Below are positions 62,399 through 64,000 of a stretch of DNA of 64,000 bases, in pieces (positions within the stretch are counted from its first letter, which is position 1; the number at the start of each line of letters is the position of its first letter). Under the pieces are notes generated by a model that saw only the letters and a list, made by a program, of their open reading frames with translations, did no database searches and was not told where the DNA came from. The DNA comes from Ziziphus jujuba (Eukaryota; Streptophyta; Magnoliopsida; Rosales; Rhamnaceae). The stretch is from positions 18,755,001-18,819,000 of the forward strand of contig NC_083390.1 of assembly GCF_031755915.1 (NCBI RefSeq), written 5' to 3'. Made by a program: the position numbers and the translations under genes.

Positions 62399-62476
62399 CT
62401 ACATAGCCATCGGGAAGGATATAATAGCATCACTGTTACTTTGTTTACGTCTCCGTTTGCGTTTTTTACTTGCCAT
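62399..62476 (-). pseudogene. Short basic N-terminal exon-like frame
   Basis: ATG at 62476 opens MASKKRKRRRKQSNSDAII, a nuclear-localisation-like start, followed after 26 codons by a TAG abutting GTGTAAGT, a good splice donor. A second minus-strand frame at 62325-62137 (KGEKVAMSDNGGDKSYNNER) follows. They may be remnants of one captured gene. The function is unknown. Confidence 0.3.
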
Positions 62477-62689
62477 GTTATCCGTGGCTTTTTTTTTGTT
62501 TTTGTTTTTGTTTTTTTTAACGGTTCTCATGGCATCTTTATTAGAAATCTTAGCAGAGAAATTTATTTGGGCATGTTTGGTCTTTTGGTTTGATTTGTTT
62601 TTATTTTTATTTTTTAGGCTTTTGGATCTAAATTTTGATCTATGGGATGGCGAAATTAGCTTTGGTAGATCTTGAATTTGATTCTTTTG

Positions 62690-62943
62690 TTATTATAGCA
62701 TGATAATGGAGGTTGAAATAAAGCTTTTGTTCTTTTATTTAAATGGTGGCGTTTTCCAAATAGAAAAATACGCAAATGGCGATTTATGTGCCATAGGGCT
62801 TTTTAAAAGGGTGTTCAATGGTAAGTAGCAGTATGTGGGGTGTATAAGGTTGAAGACAAAGTTATTTTTGTAATTGATAACATATCCAAGGGTTTAAAGA
62901 GAAATTCCATACGTACTAATAGTTGAAATGGCAAAAATAAAAA
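62690..62943 (-). repeat. Right arm of the second TIR element
   Basis: Inverted partner of 58681-58935. It ends GTTGAAATGGCAAAAATAAA on the plus strand. Confidence 0.65.
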
Positions 62944-62958
62944 TAAAAAAAATTTCTG

Positions 62959-62991
62959 GGCTTTTTCGTTTTTCAATCTATAGTTTCAAGC
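62959..62991. repeat. 33-bp word shared with 20352-20384
   Basis: GGCTTTTTCGTTTTTCA.TCT and ATAGTTTCAAGC occur at both places with a single mismatch, in the same orientation. Here it lies just outside the second TIR element; at 20.35 kb it lies in the RDR1-A/B intergenic region. It is probably a fragment of a dispersed repeat. Confidence 0.6.
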
Positions 62992-62994
62992 AAG

Positions 62995-63310
62995 GTTTAA
63001 AATATCCGATATTTTCTTAAAAAATTTTCGATATTTTTATTTTTTAAAAAGAGTCGAAATAAAATTTAGGTTCGAAATAGAAATAGATAGAACTTTCATA
63101 ATATCCATTGAAATTTCTGAAATTTTGCCGAAATTTCTAAAATTTTGCCAAAATTTCCATGAAAACTTTCATAAAATATCCATATCAAATCTTTAACGAT
63201 TTGGTTAAAAAATTAATAATTTTCATGGAAATTTAAAAAATTTCCATGAAATTTCCACTTAAAATTTGAAAATATTCAGGAAATTTTTTAATTTTTTTAA
63301 AAAATTTATA
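62995..63310. repeat. Degenerate short-period AT-rich repeat (AAATTTCC-type)
   Basis: Many variants of GAAATTTCCATGAAA and GAAATTTTGCC occur in both orientations, giving a locally self-complementary, low-complexity block. No coding content. Confidence 0.5.
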
Positions 63311-63652
63311 AATATTATTGATATTTAGTAATTTTTTTTTATCAAATTAACTACATTAATAATTTTTTTACCCTTTAATTGCTTTTCAGACATTTAATAA
63401 TATAAGTAAAATAGAATGAATTGAATTAAATAACATTAATAAGTTCTACTTATTGAATATCGATAAAACAAAAATACAAATGTTGTGTATTATATTTTTG
63501 AATCTTACAAATCTTATTGTCGGAAATATCTATTTTACAAATATGTGTAAATAGATGATGAAATATATACATGTAAAATAATAATGTTTGTTTGAAAAAA
63601 AAATCCTGACAATTCACAAGTTTTTTTTTTTTTTGGTTACATTTTCGAATAA

Positions 63653-63952
63653 GTTAGAAAAGGTAGTGGCCAAAGGGAATCACCAAGTCGAGAAGTTGGA
63701 TTAAGTCTATTTACTGGTGAACAATATTACACACATGCAACACAAGATGAAGATCATGGGTATAGAAATGCAGGTCAAGGATTCGGTACTGTTGGAAAAG
63801 ACTATATACATAAAGAGAAATCTATAATGGAGGTATCACAACAAGAAGAAAATACGATTTCTATGAATTTTGAATCTATGAGGGTTGAAAGTTATTTTCA
63901 TAACCCTTATTCAATGGATATTTATAGAATATCATCAAGTAGCAATTCATGA
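63653..63952 (+). pseudogene. Exon-like frame of unknown (possibly transposon-derived) protein
   Basis: A frame open from 63653 to the TGA at 63950-63952 reads VRKGSGQRESPSREVGLSLF, TGEQYYTHATQDEDHGYRNA, and ends SMDIYRISSSSNS. It is Ser/Asn/Gln/Tyr-rich, has no ATG at its start and follows a poly-T tract, as a 3' exon would. The low-complexity tail recalls the C-terminal extensions of plant hAT-type transposase-derived proteins, but no dimerisation motif is visible. The window ends 48 bases later. Confidence 0.3.
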
Positions 63953-64000
63953 GTACCATCTCAAACTTAACCATTAAAGAGTAGTAGTTATGCACATAGT

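Larger units (their letters stand above)
58681..62943. mobile_element. Second TIR element of about 4.3 kb with arms of about 255 bp
   Basis: 58681-58935 and 62690-62943 are inverted copies with some 15-20% visible divergence. Shared words include CAAAGTTATTTTTGTAATTG-like text, CTGCTACTTACCA.TGAACA, ATGCCACATAAATTGCCATTT and TTCAACCTCCATTAT. Long TIRs of this size fit MULEs. No clear 9-bp duplication was found, and no transposase is inside, so it is non-autonomous. The interior contains the unidentified open segment 59437-60000, AT-rich DNA and two small minus-strand frames near 62.1-62.5 kb. Confidence 0.65.

Noticed and set aside
1..64000. tRNA, rRNA or organelle-derived DNA
   Set aside because: No cloverleaf with intact A and B boxes and no rRNA or plastid/mitochondrial gene sequence was recognised by eye; a tRNAscan run would be decisive.

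Overview
This is nuclear DNA from a flowering plant, most likely a eudicot. It is strongly AT-rich, with GT-AG introns, many poly-A/T and AT microsatellites, plant-specific gene families and plant transposons. Nothing in the sequence fixes the species. All product names come from recognising protein motifs by eye; no database search was run.

Layout. 1-4.8 kb is gene-free and holds two terminal-inverted-repeat (TIR) elements. 4.87-8.33 kb (+) is a three-exon SABATH-family methyltransferase that reads as intact (377 aa). 8.3-11.7 kb is AT-rich repeat DNA. 11.7-41.6 kb is a cluster of three RDR1-type RNA-dependent RNA polymerase genes. Two are tandem on the minus strand (A, 11701-18364; B, 21872-27748) and a more diverged one is divergent on the plus strand (C, 36673-41570). 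All three share one four-exon structure with identical intron phases and an identical 151-nt exon 3 carrying the catalytic DLDGD motif. Each reads through without a break (1133, 1122 and 1103 aa).

42.58-58.62 kb is one roughly 16-kb Mutator-like transposon (MULE). It has terminal inverted repeats of about 85 bp and a perfect 9-bp target-site duplication (GTTTTACGA). Inside are exon fragments resembling a PPR gene, a CTF18-like AAA+ gene and perhaps an SMP-domain gene; a decayed MURA transposase (+); a roughly 2.5-kb array of 255-bp repeats that reverses orientation in the middle; and, on the minus strand, a decayed DUF1985/Ulp1-type cysteine protease gene whose catalytic exons still look complete. 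All four premature stops seen in the two transposon genes are TGA, consistent with CGA-to-TGA decay of methylated DNA.

58.68-62.94 kb is a second TIR element (arms about 255 bp) that starts 55 bp past the duplication of the first. The last kilobase holds AT-rich repeats and an unidentified exon-like reading frame.

How the parts relate. RDR1 enzymes copy single-stranded RNA into dsRNA for small-RNA production and are known as salicylate-inducible antiviral genes. Copies A and B have related upstream regions with TGACG (TGA/bZIP) and TTGAC (WRKY W-box) motifs, arranged as an as-1-like pair in B. Copy C has an unrelated upstream region with a duplicated W-box segment. The neighbouring MULE array could itself form dsRNA if transcribed. 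Placing it about 10 kb from an RDR1 cluster is an observation, not evidence of a functional link.
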